The position numbers and the translations under genes are program-made. Shown in pieces: positions 34,196 to 42,430 of a stretch of 64,000 bases of DNA. The notes beneath the pieces are model-generated. The model did not search any database. It was not told where the DNA came from and worked only from the letters and a program-made list of their open reading frames with translations. The DNA is from Austwickia sp. (GTDB lineage Bacteria > Actinomycetota > Actinomycetes > Actinomycetales > Dermatophilaceae), in the NCBI GenBank assembly GCA_016699675.1, contig CP064985.1, forward strand, positions 4,092,001 to 4,156,000, in the 5' to 3' direction. Position 1 is the first letter of the stretch. The number at the start of each line of letters is the position of its first letter.

Positions 34196-35892
34196 CGACG
34201 CCGACCGCGACGGGAACCCACCGCGTCATCAACGGCATCGGGGTCTCGGCGGGGACGGCCACCGGGCCGGTCGTGCAGGTGCGACCCGCCCCCGGCTACG
34301 CCGCCGATGAGCCGCCGACGCAGGACGCCGGGCTCGCCCTCGACCGGGTGAAGAAGGCCCTCGAGGAGGTCGCCGCCGGCCTGGAGTCCCGCCTCCCCAA
34401 GGCGCCCGACCACGCCAAGCCGGTGCTGCAGGCGACCGCCATGATGGCCCGCGACCCGGGCCTCGTCACCGGCATCGAGACCAAGCTCGGCGCCGGCCTC
34501 GGGGTGACCCGCGCGGTGCACGAGGCGGTCGAGGAATACTGCGCGATGTTCGAGAGCCTCGGCGGGTACATGGCCGAGCGCGTCACCGACCTGCGCGACG
34601 TCCGCGACCGGACCATCTGCCGACTGCTCGGGGTCAACGAGCCCGGCGTGCCGGACCTGGTGCGTCCCTCGATCCTGGTCGCGCTCGATCTGGCGCCCGC
34701 GGAGACGGCCACGTTGACCCCGCAGACGGTGCTGGCGATCGTCACCTCGGCCGGCGGGCCCACGTCGCACACGGCGATCCTGGCCGCACAGCTGGGCATC
34801 CCGGCCGTCGTCCAGGCCAAGGGCGTCACCGACCTCGGCGACGGCATCGTCCTCGCCGTCGACGGCGGCGTCGGCGAGGTCATCGTCGAGCCCACCGAGG
34901 CCGAGCAGACCCAGCTCGCGGAGCGGGCCCGGCGGCGCGCGGCCGCGCTGGCGGGATCGTCCGGCGAGGGCGCGACGAAGGACGGCCACAAGGTCGCCCT
35001 GCTCGCGAACATCGGCACCGCCGACGACGCCCGCTCGGCGGCGGGTCAGGATCTGGAGGGCTCGGGGCTGTTCCGGACCGAGTTCCTCTTCCTGGACCGG
35101 GACAGCGCCCCGACCCTGCAGGAGCAGACGGCGACGTACACCGAGGTGTTCACGGCGTTCGGCGACCGGCGCGTCGTCGTACGGACCCTGGACGCCGGCG
35201 CGGACAAGCCGCTGTCCTTCGCGGACCTGGGGCACGAGGAGAACCCGGCGCTGGGCCGGCGCGGCCTGCGGCTCGGCATGATCCGCGAGGATCTGCTCGA
35301 CACCCAGCTCGCGGCGCTCGCGGCGGCGTACGAGGCCACCAAGGCCGACGTCCGCGTGATGGCGCCTATGGTCGCGACGGTCGAGGAGGCGGAGTACTTC
35401 GCCGCCAAGGTCCGCGCCGTCGGCCTGCCCAAGGTCGGGGTGATGATCGAGGTGCCCGCGGCGGCGCTGCGGGCCGAGCACCTGCTCTCCGTCGTGGACT
35501 TCGCGTCGCTGGGCACGAACGACCTGCAGCAGTACGCGATGGCCGCCGACCGGATGCAGGGCGAGCTCGCGGCCCTGCTCGACCCCTGGCAGCCGGCGCT
35601 GCTGCAGCTGGTCCGCGCCAGTTGCGAGGGCGGCCGCGCCACCGGCAAGCCGATCGGGGTGTGCGGCGAGGCCGGCGGGGATCCGCTGCTCGCCCTCGTC
35701 CTGGTCGGCCTGGGCGTGACGAGCCTGTCGATGGCACCCGGCCGGGTCCGCGCCGTGCGCGCGGCGCTGCGGCTGCACTCGCTCGCGACCTGCCAGCAGA
35801 TGGCGGCATACGCCGTCGCCTCGCGCACCGCCGGCGACGCCCGCGGGGCCGTGCTGCGGCTCGTGGAGCCGCAGTTGCTCGACCTGTTGTAA
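34192..35892 (+). CDS. ptsI: PTS enzyme I (PEP-protein phosphotransferase)
   Basis: Takes phosphate from PEP and passes it to HPr, starting the relay for all PTS sugars. In the 566-residue product, His193 in GGPTSHTAILA is phosphorylated; the C-terminal PEP-binding barrel shows GLFRTEFLFLDR, LGTNDLQQYAMA and IGVCGEAGGDP with the conserved Cys. No Shine-Dalgarno site is obvious before the ATG; a short upstream frame overlaps it by 4 nt. A strong hairpin follows the gene. Confidence 0.96.
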   Translation: MTTPTATGTHRVINGIGVSAGTATGPVVQVRPAPGYAADEPPTQDAGLALDRVKKALEEVAAGLESRLPKAPDHAKPVLQATAMMARDPGLVTGIETKLGAGLGVTRAVHEAVEEYCAMFESLGGYMAERVTDLRDVRDRTICRLLGVNEPGVPDLVRPSILVALDLAPAETATLTPQTVLAIVTSAGGPTSHTAILAAQLGIPAVVQAKGVTDLGDGIVLAVDGGVGEVIVEPTEAEQTQLAERARRRAAALAGSSGEGATKDGHKVALLANIGTADDARSAAGQDLEGSGLFRTEFLFLDRDSAPTLQEQTATYTEVFTAFGDRRVVVRTLDAGADKPLSFADLGHEENPALGRRGLRLGMIREDLLDTQLAALAAAYEATKADVRVMAPMVATVEEAEYFAAKVRAVGLPKVGVMIEVPAAALRAEHLLSVVDFASLGTNDLQQYAMAADRMQGELAALLDPWQPALLQLVRASCEGGRATGKPIGVCGEAGGDPLLALVLVGLGVTSLSMAPGRVRAVRAALRLHSLATCQQMAAYAVASRTAGDARGAVLRLVEPQLLDLL

Positions 35893-35940
35893 ACCACGCG
35901 TACGACGGGTGGGGCGGGCTGCCCCCCGCTCGCCACCGGC

Positions 35941-35976
35941 AAGGGCCCCGAGGGACGACCGTCCCCCGGGGCCCTT
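35941..35976 (+). terminator. terminator after ptsI
   Basis: AAGGGCCCCG (35941-35950) pairs with CGGGGCCCTT (35967-35976), with a further inner stem. It lies 48 bp past the ptsI stop. Confidence 0.8.
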
Positions 35977-36027
35977 GGCATCCCGAATCTCCCTGCGGGG
36001 TGGGACGCGACCGGCGCGGGCATGCGA

Positions 36028-36065
36028 ACGCCCCCGGCACCCATAGGGGCAGGTGCCGGGGGCGT
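36028..36065 (-). terminator. terminator after the zinc dehydrogenase
   Basis: ACGCCCCCGGCACC (36028-36041) pairs perfectly with GGTGCCGGGGGCGT (36052-36065) over a 10-nt loop. It lies 49 bp past the end of the minus-strand dehydrogenase, back to back with the ptsI terminator. Confidence 0.8.
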
Positions 36066-36114
36066 CCCCGTGAGCGCGTGGCAGGCCCGCGCTCAAGGGC
36101 CGGGGATGACGGGC

Positions 36115-37161
36115 TCAGGGCTCGACGGTGACCTTGATCGCCTCGCCGCGCGCGACGATGCCGAAGGCGTCGAGCGCGTTGTCCAGCGGGACGTGCTTGG
36201 TGATGAGGTCCTTGACGGGGATCTGGCCGGAGGAGACGTACTGCAGGGCCGCCTTGTGGTGCCGAGGCGCGGAGCCGTTGGCGCCGTGGATGTGCAGCTG
36301 GCGGTAGTGCACCAGGTTGCTGTCGCACTTGATGATCGGGTCGGTCTTGGGCAGGCCGCCGAAGAAGCTGATCCGGCCCTGGCGAGCGGCCATGGCGATG
36401 GCCTGCTCCTGGGTGACGTTCGCCGGGGTGGCGGTGATGATGACGTCGGCGCCGCGGCCGCCGGTGAGCTCCATGATCTTGGCGACCACGTCCTCCTCGG
36501 CGGAGTTGATGACGTAGTCGGGCTGCACCGCGTCGGCGGACATCTTCAGGCGCTCGGCGTTGATGTCGACGAGGACGACCTTGCCGACCTTGTGGACACC
36601 GCGGGCGATGCGGATGTGCATGCACCCGATCGGACCGGCGCCGAAGACGACCGTGAAGTCGCCCTCCTCGATGCCGAGCTGCTCCTGGGCGTTGATCGCG
36701 CAGGCGAAGGGCTCCAGGGCGCTGGCCTCGTCGTAGCCGACGTTGTCCGGGATCGCGTTGAGGCCGTCGACCTTGAGGACGGCCTGCGGCACGATCATGT
36801 ACTCGGCGAATCCGCCGTCGTACTGGTAGCCGACCGAGGTCTGGTTCTGGCAGACCTCCATCCAGCCCTTGCGGCACTCGTGGCAGTCACCGCAGGGAAC
36901 GGCGGCGATGACCTGCACGCGGTCGCCGGGGGCGAATCCGCCCGTCACGTTCGCCCCGACCTCGACGACCTCGCCAGCCACCTCGTGCCCCATGGTCGTG
37001 ACGCGGGTGATGTTGACGTGTCCGTTGTGCAGGATCTTCACGTCCGTGCCGCAGGTCGAGCAGTTCTTGACGCGGATCTTGACCTCGTCCGGGCCACACA
37101 CCGGCTCGGGGATGTCCTCGAGTCGGACATCTTCGGGGGCGTAAAACCGCAGCGCCTTCAT
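36115..37161 (-). CDS. zinc-dependent medium-chain polyol/alcohol dehydrogenase
   Basis: A 348-residue NAD(P)-dependent MDR enzyme. Catalytic zinc ligands are Cys37 (CSTCGTD), His59 and Glu60 (MGHEVAGEV); structural zinc cysteines are Cys90, 93, 96 and 104 (CGDCHECRKGWMEVC); the cofactor loop is FGAGPIGCMH. Resemblance is to sorbitol and galactitol-phosphate dehydrogenases. It is divergent from the mannitol-type PTS gene, and no classical mtlD is nearby, so it may oxidise mannitol 1-phosphate or a related polyol phosphate (inference). AAAGGAG precedes the ATG. Confidence 0.92.
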   Translation of the reverse strand: MKALRFYAPEDVRLEDIPEPVCGPDEVKIRVKNCSTCGTDVKILHNGHVNITRVTTMGHEVAGEVVEVGANVTGGFAPGDRVQVIAAVPCGDCHECRKGWMEVCQNQTSVGYQYDGGFAEYMIVPQAVLKVDGLNAIPDNVGYDEASALEPFACAINAQEQLGIEEGDFTVVFGAGPIGCMHIRIARGVHKVGKVVLVDINAERLKMSADAVQPDYVINSAEEDVVAKIMELTGGRGADVIITATPANVTQEQAIAMAARQGRISFFGGLPKTDPIIKCDSNLVHYRQLHIHGANGSAPRHHKAALQYVSSGQIPVKDLITKHVPLDNALDAFGIVARGEAIKVTVEP

Positions 37162-37211
37162 GGGTGCTCCTTTGCCTCGCTGGTCATGGCCCAGATGCCC
37201 CGGCCATGTCT

Positions 37212-37337
37212 GTTTTTGTGGGTCGCTTGCCCTAGAGTCTGCCCGATCGTGTGGTCTTTGTCAACGGAGAAGGGTTGACTCCCACAGAAACGGGGGACTA
37301 TAAAGGTGATCACAGATCTCCAGTGAGGTAGATCACC
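37212..37337. promoter_or_regulatory. divergent control region, zinc dehydrogenase and mtlA-like PTS
   Basis: Plus strand: -35 TTGACT (37275-37280) and -10 TATAAA (37299-37304), 18 bp apart. Inside that spacer lies CCCACAGAAAC (37281-37291). Its near mirror GTTTTTGTGGG lies at 37212-37222, on the dehydrogenase side, where TTGACA (37264-37259, minus strand) is a candidate -35. GGTGATC and GATCACC (37305-37311, 37331-37337) form another inverted repeat in the predicted mtlA leader. One repressor could control both genes. Confidence 0.55.
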
Positions 37338-37353
37338 AGTGAAAGGAGCGGCC

Positions 37354-39480
37354 TTGGCCAGCTCGACCCTCGCCCCCGCCGGGGCCCAGCGCAGCTCGGC
37401 GCGCGTTCACGTCCAGAAGTTCGGCACCTTCCTGAGCAGCATGATCATGCCCAACATCGGCGCGATCATCGCCTGGGGCTTCATCACCGCCCTGTTCATC
37501 CCGGAAGGGCCCTTCCCGAACGCCCAGATCTCCTCGATCGTGGGCCCCAGCATCTACTTCCTGCTGCCGATCCTCATCGCCTACGCGGGCGGCAAGCTCG
37601 TCCACGACGTCCGCGGCGGGGTCGTCGGCGCCTTCTCCGTGATGGGCGTCGTCCTCCCGACCAGCGGCACCCTCGTGGCCAGCGCCGTCGACAAGGCGGG
37701 CGCCTCGATCTTCACCGGGGCCAACGGCCACGCGGCGCCGATGTTCCTCGGCGCCATGATCATGGGCCCGGCCACCGCGTGGGTCATGAAGAAGTTCGAC
37801 AAGGCCGTGCACGGCAAGGTCAAGCCGGGCTTCGAAATGCTGGTCGACAACTTCTCCGCCGGCATCATCGCCGCGATCATGGCGGTCGTCGGAATGTTCA
37901 TCCTGGCGCCCGTCGTCCTCGCGATCGTCGGCGCGCTCGGCAGCGCCGTGCAGTTCCTCGTCGACCACTCGCTACTGCCGCTGACGTCGCTGTTCATCGA
38001 GCCGGCGAAGGTGTTCTTCCTCAATAACGCGATCAACCACGGCGTGCTGACCCCGCTCGGCATCCAGCAGGCCCAGGAGCAGGGCAAGTCCGTGCTCTTC
38101 CTCCTGGAGGCCAACCCCGGCCCCGGCCTGGGCGTCCTGCTGGCCTACATGTTCTTCGGCAAGGGCGCGGCCCGCGCCTCGGCGCCGGGCGCCGCGCTGG
38201 TCCACTTCTTCGGTGGCATCCACGAGATCTACTTCCCGTACGTCCTGATGAAGCCCAAGCTGCTCCTGGCCACCATCGCCGGCGGCATGGCGGGCGTCTT
38301 CGTCAACGTCCTGTTCCACACCGGCCTGCGCGCCCCCGCGGCGCCCGGCTCGATCATCGCGGTGCTGCTGCAGACCGCGACGGACTCCTACCTCGGCGTG
38401 ATCCTCGCCGTCGCCGTCGCGGCCGGCGTGAGCTTCGCGATCGCGTCCTTCCTGCTGAAGACCGACCGCGCCGAGGACGGCGACCTCGCCGCGGCGACGG
38501 CCGACATGGAGGCCATGAAGGGCAAGAAGTCCATCGCCTCCTCGACCCTGACCGCCGGCACGGCGGCCGTGCAGGACCACGCCGGCCCGATCCACCAGAT
38601 CGTGTTCGCCTGCGACGCGGGGATGGGCTCCTCGGCGATGGGCGCCTCCGTCCTGCGGCGCAAGATCCAGCAGGCCGGCTACGACGACGTGACGGTCATC
38701 AACAAGTCGATCGCGGCCCTCACGGACACCTACGACCTCGTCGTCACCCACCAGGACCTCACCGAGCGCGCTCGCCAGCGCACCGGCTCGGCGATCCACG
38801 TCTCCGTGGACAACTTCATGGGCAGCCCGCGGTACGACGAGATCGTCGGCCTCCTGGGTCAGACCAACCGCGGGACCCCGGCGACTGCCGGCGCCGTCCC
38901 GTCCGCCGGGGCTGCGGCGGCGGGAACGGCGGCGGTCGCCGGCGCGGCGGTGCAGGACCGTACGCCGCACGCCGTGGACGGTACGGCGGCCGTGCAGGCC
39001 ACCCAGGCCGCCCCGGCGGCCGAGGCCGGCTCCGGCACCGATGCCCAGCATTCGGTGCTGAGCACGCAGGGCATTCGGCTCGACGGCAACGCCTCGCAAC
39101 GGGACGGTGCCATCACCGAGGCGGGTGACCTGCTCATCGCCCAGGGCGCGGTCGACGCGACGTACGTCGCCTCCATGCACGAGCGCGAGCAGTCCGTCTC
39201 GACCTACATGGGCAACCTGCTGGCCATCCCGCACGGCACCAACGAGGCCAAGGGGTCGATCCGGCGCACCGCGATGTCGTTCGTCCGCTACGCCGACCCG
39301 ATTGACTGGAACGGCAACCCGGTCACGTTCGTCGTAGGCATCGCAGGCGCGGGCGACGACCACCTCACCCTGCTGTCCAAGCTCGCGACCGTGTTCCTCG
39401 ACGAGGGCCAGGTCGCCCGCCTGGAGGCCGCCACGACACCCGAGGAGATCCAGGAGATCCTCTCGTCCGTGGAGGCCTAG
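37354..39480 (+). CDS. mtlA: PTS mannitol-type EIICBA
   Basis: A 708-residue transporter with all three EII parts: IIC (about 1-345, several membrane segments with the FGGIHEIYFPYVL substrate loop), IIB (about 415-505, Cys in FACDAGMGSSAMGA) and IIA (about 565-708, His in LAIPHGTNEAKGS). It should import mannitol as mannitol 1-phosphate. The IIB-IIA linker is a 55-residue Ala/Gly-rich tract. The TTG at 37354 is preferred because AAGGAG lies 5 nt upstream; a GTG at 37339 would overlap that site. It uses HPr and enzyme I encoded 2-4 kb away. Confidence 0.93.
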   Translation: MASSTLAPAGAQRSSARVHVQKFGTFLSSMIMPNIGAIIAWGFITALFIPEGPFPNAQISSIVGPSIYFLLPILIAYAGGKLVHDVRGGVVGAFSVMGVVLPTSGTLVASAVDKAGASIFTGANGHAAPMFLGAMIMGPATAWVMKKFDKAVHGKVKPGFEMLVDNFSAGIIAAIMAVVGMFILAPVVLAIVGALGSAVQFLVDHSLLPLTSLFIEPAKVFFLNNAINHGVLTPLGIQQAQEQGKSVLFLLEANPGPGLGVLLAYMFFGKGAARASAPGAALVHFFGGIHEIYFPYVLMKPKLLLATIAGGMAGVFVNVLFHTGLRAPAAPGSIIAVLLQTATDSYLGVILAVAVAAGVSFAIASFLLKTDRAEDGDLAAATADMEAMKGKKSIASSTLTAGTAAVQDHAGPIHQIVFACDAGMGSSAMGASVLRRKIQQAGYDDVTVINKSIAALTDTYDLVVTHQDLTERARQRTGSAIHVSVDNFMGSPRYDEIVGLLGQTNRGTPATAGAVPSAGAAAAGTAAVAGAAVQDRTPHAVDGTAAVQATQAAPAAEAGSGTDAQHSVLSTQGIRLDGNASQRDGAITEAGDLLIAQGAVDATYVASMHEREQSVSTYMGNLLAIPHGTNEAKGSIRRTAMSFVRYADPIDWNGNPVTFVVGIAGAGDDHLTLLSKLATVFLDEGQVARLEAATTPEEIQEILSSVEA

Positions 39481-39526
39481 GCACCAACGGCTCCCCCGAC
39501 GCGTTAACCGGGGGCAGCCTGCACCA

Positions 39527-39567
39527 CCGAGGAGGGGCCGACCTGCGCCGTGTCGGCCCCTCCTTCG
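39527..39567 (+). terminator. terminator after mtlA
   Basis: AGGAGGGGCCGA (39530-39541) pairs with TCGGCCCCTCCT (39553-39564), extended by CCG/CGG on the outside. It starts 47 bp past the mtlA stop. Confidence 0.75.
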
Positions 39568-39724
39568 GCGTCCCGGGATCTGCTGGCGAGCGAGCCCATC
39601 CGGTGATGGAGCGTTCACCCCTTTCGGGCGAATCCGGGCTGCCAAGCCCTCACCACGCGGCGCCCCTGCCGCTAGCCTGGCCCCCGCAGCCGTCCGCCTC
39701 GACCCCGCGCCGCAGGAGAGCCTC

Positions 39725-40489
39725 ATGCAGATCACGCCCGACACCGCCGCCATCGTCACGGGAGGCGCCTCCGGCCTCGGCGAGGCCACCGTCCGCCGCC
39801 TGCACGCCGCCGGCGCCGCGGTGGTCATCCTCGACCTGCCGAGTTCCCCCGGCGAGGCCGTCGCCGCCGAGCTCGGGGACCGGGTCGTCTTCTGCCCCAC
39901 CGACGTCCGCGACGAGGACCAGGTGCAGTCGGCCGTGGACGCGGCCAAGGGGCTCGGCACGCTGCGCATCGCCGTCACCTGCGCGGGCGTGGCCACCCCG
40001 GGACGGGTCCTCGGCCGCAAGGGCCCCCTCCCGCTGGACAGCTACAAGACCGTCATCGACATCAACCTCATCGGCACCTTCAACGTCCTGCGCCTGGCCG
40101 CCGCTGCCATGGCCGAGAACGAGCCCGTCGACGGTGACCGCGGCGTCATTGTCATGACGGCGAGCATCGCGGCGTACGACGGGCAGGTCGGTCAGGCCGC
40201 CTACGCCTCCAGCAAGGGCGCCATCGTCGGCCTCACCCTGTCCGCCGCCCGCGACCTCGCAGACAAGGCGATCCGCGTCATGACCGTCGCCCCCGGCACC
40301 ATGGAGACCCCGATGATGGCGGGCCTGCCGGAGGAGACCAAGGCGAGCCTCGGCGCGATGGTCCCGCACCCCAGCCGCCTCGGGAAGCCGAGCGAGTTCG
40401 CCTCGCTCGTCGCCCATGTCATCGACAACCCGATGCTCAACGGCGAGGTCATCCGGATGGACGGCGCCCTGCGGATGCCTCCGCGCTGA
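39725..40489 (+). CDS. short-chain dehydrogenase/reductase, 3-hydroxyacyl-CoA dehydrogenase-like
   Basis: A 254-residue classical SDR: cofactor loop TGGASGLGE (12-20), catalytic Ser147, Tyr160 and Lys164 (YASSK). The sequence as a whole, including TASIAAYDGQVGQAAYASSK, resembles type-2 3-hydroxyacyl-CoA dehydrogenases (HSD17B10-like) rather than polyol dehydrogenases. A -10 TAGCCT lies at 39673-39678, and GGAGAG precedes the ATG, so it has its own promoter after the mtlA terminator. A polyol substrate linked to the PTS genes remains possible. Confidence 0.9.
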   Translation: MQITPDTAAIVTGGASGLGEATVRRLHAAGAAVVILDLPSSPGEAVAAELGDRVVFCPTDVRDEDQVQSAVDAAKGLGTLRIAVTCAGVATPGRVLGRKGPLPLDSYKTVIDINLIGTFNVLRLAAAAMAENEPVDGDRGVIVMTASIAAYDGQVGQAAYASSKGAIVGLTLSAARDLADKAIRVMTVAPGTMETPMMAGLPEETKASLGAMVPHPSRLGKPSEFASLVAHVIDNPMLNGEVIRMDGALRMPPR

Positions 40490-40545
40490 CCCCACCCCGC
40501 GTCCGGCCGGCCTGGTGAGTCGGTGCTCGCCTGGGACCTCTCGGC

Positions 40546-40640
40546 TCAGGCCCGTCGGCTCAGGCCCGTCGGGCCTGAGCCAGTCGCGTCAGGCCCAGTC
40601 GCGTCAGGCCTGAGGCATCAGGCCCGTCGACTCAGGCGCG
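40546..40640. repeat. ~14-bp stop-anchored repeat at the end of the lipoprotein gene
   Basis: TCAGGC-type units start at 40546, 40560, 40589, 40604, 40618 and 40632; the last TCA (40632-40634) is the stop codon of the minus-strand gene. The core CAGGCCCGTCG occurs three times, and CAGGCCC-GTC-GGGCCTG (40561-40577) also forms a hairpin. Spacings are 14, 29, 14-15, 14 and 14 bp. Confidence 0.8.
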
Positions 40641-41474
40641 GGGCTTCACCGCGGCGATCCAGTCGAGCACCTGGGCCCCGGTCGGGCTGGCCGCGGGGCT
40701 GGCCACGGTCTCGCTGGTCACCAGGAGCGCGAAGCCGTGGTCGTCGCCGGCAGCGTGGATCGCGGTCGCGGACGGCGCCGCCTTCTCGGCCGACGTGACG
40801 CCGGCGACGATCGATCCCTCGTCCTTGTCCGCCACCACCAGCAAGGTGGGCACCTTCCGTTCGGCGGCCGCCTGGGCGCTGGTCGCGGCATCGGGAACGC
40901 CGGCCCAACCGCCCGGACCGGAGACGTCCACGACGGCGTCGACGCCGTCCAGGGTCGCCGACGCCAGGGCGACCGTGCCGCCCATCGAGGACCCCATCAC
41001 CGTGATCGGCTTCGCGCCGCGCGCCCGGAGCTGGTCAACGACGGTCCGGACCGCCACCCGGGGGTCGGCCGCGTCGGCGGGCAGGCAGCTCGAGCCGCCC
41101 CAGGCGCAGGCGTCCACCGCGACCACCGTCATCCCCCGAGCGGCGGCGACCTTGCCGATGGGCCAGCCCTCGCACAGCCCGCTCGCACCGGTGGAGTGCA
41201 GGAGCACCAGCGTCCGCTCGCCCGAGCCGAGCGTGGCGCCGGAGACGGTGCTTCCGGCGGGAGTGCGCCACGAGGTCGGCGCGAACCCCGTCTGACGCAG
41301 GCAGCGTTCGTCGATGGGCCGGGTGTCCTTGGGCGGCTCCGGGGTGGGTGACGCGCTCGCGGAGGACGAGCTTGCCGCGGCGGTGGGCGCAGGCGTGGTG
41401 CCGCCGCCGCAGGCGGCGAGCGACAGTGCGCCGGCCAGCGCCGCGGCACCGGTCAGAAGGCGAGAGAAGCGCAT
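40632..41474 (-). CDS. secreted lipoprotein with alpha/beta hydrolase domain
   Basis: A 280-residue protein. The N-terminus is a lipoprotein signal peptide with lipobox LSLAAC (Cys22 would be acylated), followed by a Ser/Ala/Pro-rich tether to about residue 50. The rest is a dienelactone-hydrolase-like fold with nucleophile elbow GSSMGG, VADKDEGS and GDDHGF supplying Ser, Asp and His. It should sit on the outer face of the membrane and cleave an ester. It is divergent from padR across a perfect PadR operator, so its expression is probably inducible by the PadR ligand. Substrate unknown. Confidence 0.88.
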   Translation of the reverse strand: MRFSRLLTGAAALAGALSLAACGGGTTPAPTAAASSSSASASPTPEPPKDTRPIDERCLRQTGFAPTSWRTPAGSTVSGATLGSGERTLVLLHSTGASGLCEGWPIGKVAAARGMTVVAVDACAWGGSSCLPADAADPRVAVRTVVDQLRARGAKPITVMGSSMGGTVALASATLDGVDAVVDVSGPGGWAGVPDAATSAQAAAERKVPTLLVVADKDEGSIVAGVTSAEKAAPSATAIHAAGDDHGFALLVTSETVASPAASPTGAQVLDWIAAVKPRA

Positions 41475-41495
41475 GGAGACATCCTGACGGGGTTA

Positions 41496-41525
41496 CAGGT
41501 CTATGTCGAGTTAGACATAGACCTG
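41496..41525. promoter_or_regulatory. PadR operator
   Basis: CAGGTCTATGTC (41496-41507) and GACATAGACCTG (41514-41525) form a perfect 12-bp inverted repeat with a 6-nt centre. It contains ATGT-N8-ACAT (41503-41518), the known PadR-family recognition motif. It lies 22-51 bp upstream of the lipoprotein ATG and 73-102 bp upstream of padR. Confidence 0.8.
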
Positions 41526-41597
41526 CGTGGTGCGGCGACCCCGGGCAGCCGCAGGCGTCCCCACGGGGCGGCGAAGGAGCCCGTAGGCTCCCCCTTC

Positions 41598-42140
41598 GTG
41601 ACGTCGACGTTGGGCCTAGCGCTGTTGGCGCTCGTGGCGCGCCAGGCGGCGACCGGGTACGAGCTGGCCCGCAGCATGGAGCGGCCGGCGGGCTTCTTCT
41701 ACGCGGCGCGGCACAGCCAGATCTATCCGGAACTGGCTCGGCTGCAGGATGCGGGACTGATCGTGGGCGAGGAGATCGCCGGGGCGGGCCCGCGCCCCAC
41801 GCGTCGATACCGGCTCACCGACGCCGGCGCCGATGAGCTGCGGCGCTGGCTGGCCACCCCCGCTGCGGGGGGACCGGTGCGCGACGTCAAGACGTTGCAG
41901 TTCTACTCGCTGTGGTTCCTTCCCCGGGACGAGGCGATCGGGCTGGTCGAGTCGTGGCGCCGTCGCCACGCGGAGGCGCTGACCGTATACGCCGCCGAGC
42001 GATCCGGGATCGTCGCCGACGGCGATCCGACCCCGGACACCCCCCGCTTCGGCAATCTCGCCGCCGTCACCGGTGGCGTCCTCGGCGCTCAGGCAGACAT
42101 CGCATGGTGCGACTGGGTGCTCGACCGCCTGCGAGGGTGA
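41598..42140 (+). CDS. PadR family transcriptional regulator
   Basis: A 180-residue PadR repressor: winged helix with ALLALVARQAATGYELA and SQIYPELARLQDAGLI, a wing ending RRYRLTDAG, and a C-terminal helical dimerisation domain (about 95-180). The GTG at 41598 has TAGGCT (41584-41589) 8 nt upstream and no ribosome site, so it is probably leaderless. It very likely binds the inverted repeat at 41496-41525 and controls the divergent lipoprotein gene, perhaps with itself. The stop codon is the first unit of a 17-bp repeat. Confidence 0.93.
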   Translation: MTSTLGLALLALVARQAATGYELARSMERPAGFFYAARHSQIYPELARLQDAGLIVGEEIAGAGPRPTRRYRLTDAGADELRRWLATPAAGGPVRDVKTLQFYSLWFLPRDEAIGLVESWRRRHAEALTVYAAERSGIVADGDPTPDTPRFGNLAAVTGGVLGAQADIAWCDWVLDRLRG

Positions 42141-42180
42141 CCGGCGAGATCGCGTGACCGGCGGGATCGCGTGACCAGCG
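42138..42180 (+). repeat. 17-bp tandem repeat starting at the padR stop codon
   Basis: TGACCGGCGAGATCGCG (42138-42154), TGACCGGCGGGATCGCG (42155-42171) and the partial TGACCAGCG (42172-42180). The first TGA is the padR stop. Because 17 is not a multiple of 3, the three TGAs fall in all three frames. Confidence 0.85.
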
Positions 42181-42430
42181 CCACCTCCGCCGTACGGCGT
42201 GGCGGGCGGGATCGGACCCCCGCGCGGGTGACCATGGCATTACCGGCCGCGGCGTCGTCCCGCGGGGAAGACGCGACGACGCCGGGGCCGCTTCCACGTC
42301 CCCATGGCCGGACCGCCCCGGAGCCTGCGCTCCGCGGCCCGCGGGTGGCGCCGAGGTACGCTGCGAGTCGCCGCCCGGCTCCCCCGCAGGCCCGACCGCC
42401 CGCACGTTCCGCCCAGGAGAACCGCCCCGC

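Noticed and set aside
31188..34262. 1024-codon minus-strand frame opposite the PTS genes
   Set aside because: It runs through EIIA, EIIBC and ptsH on the other strand, is His/Gly/Arg-rich and has no motif.
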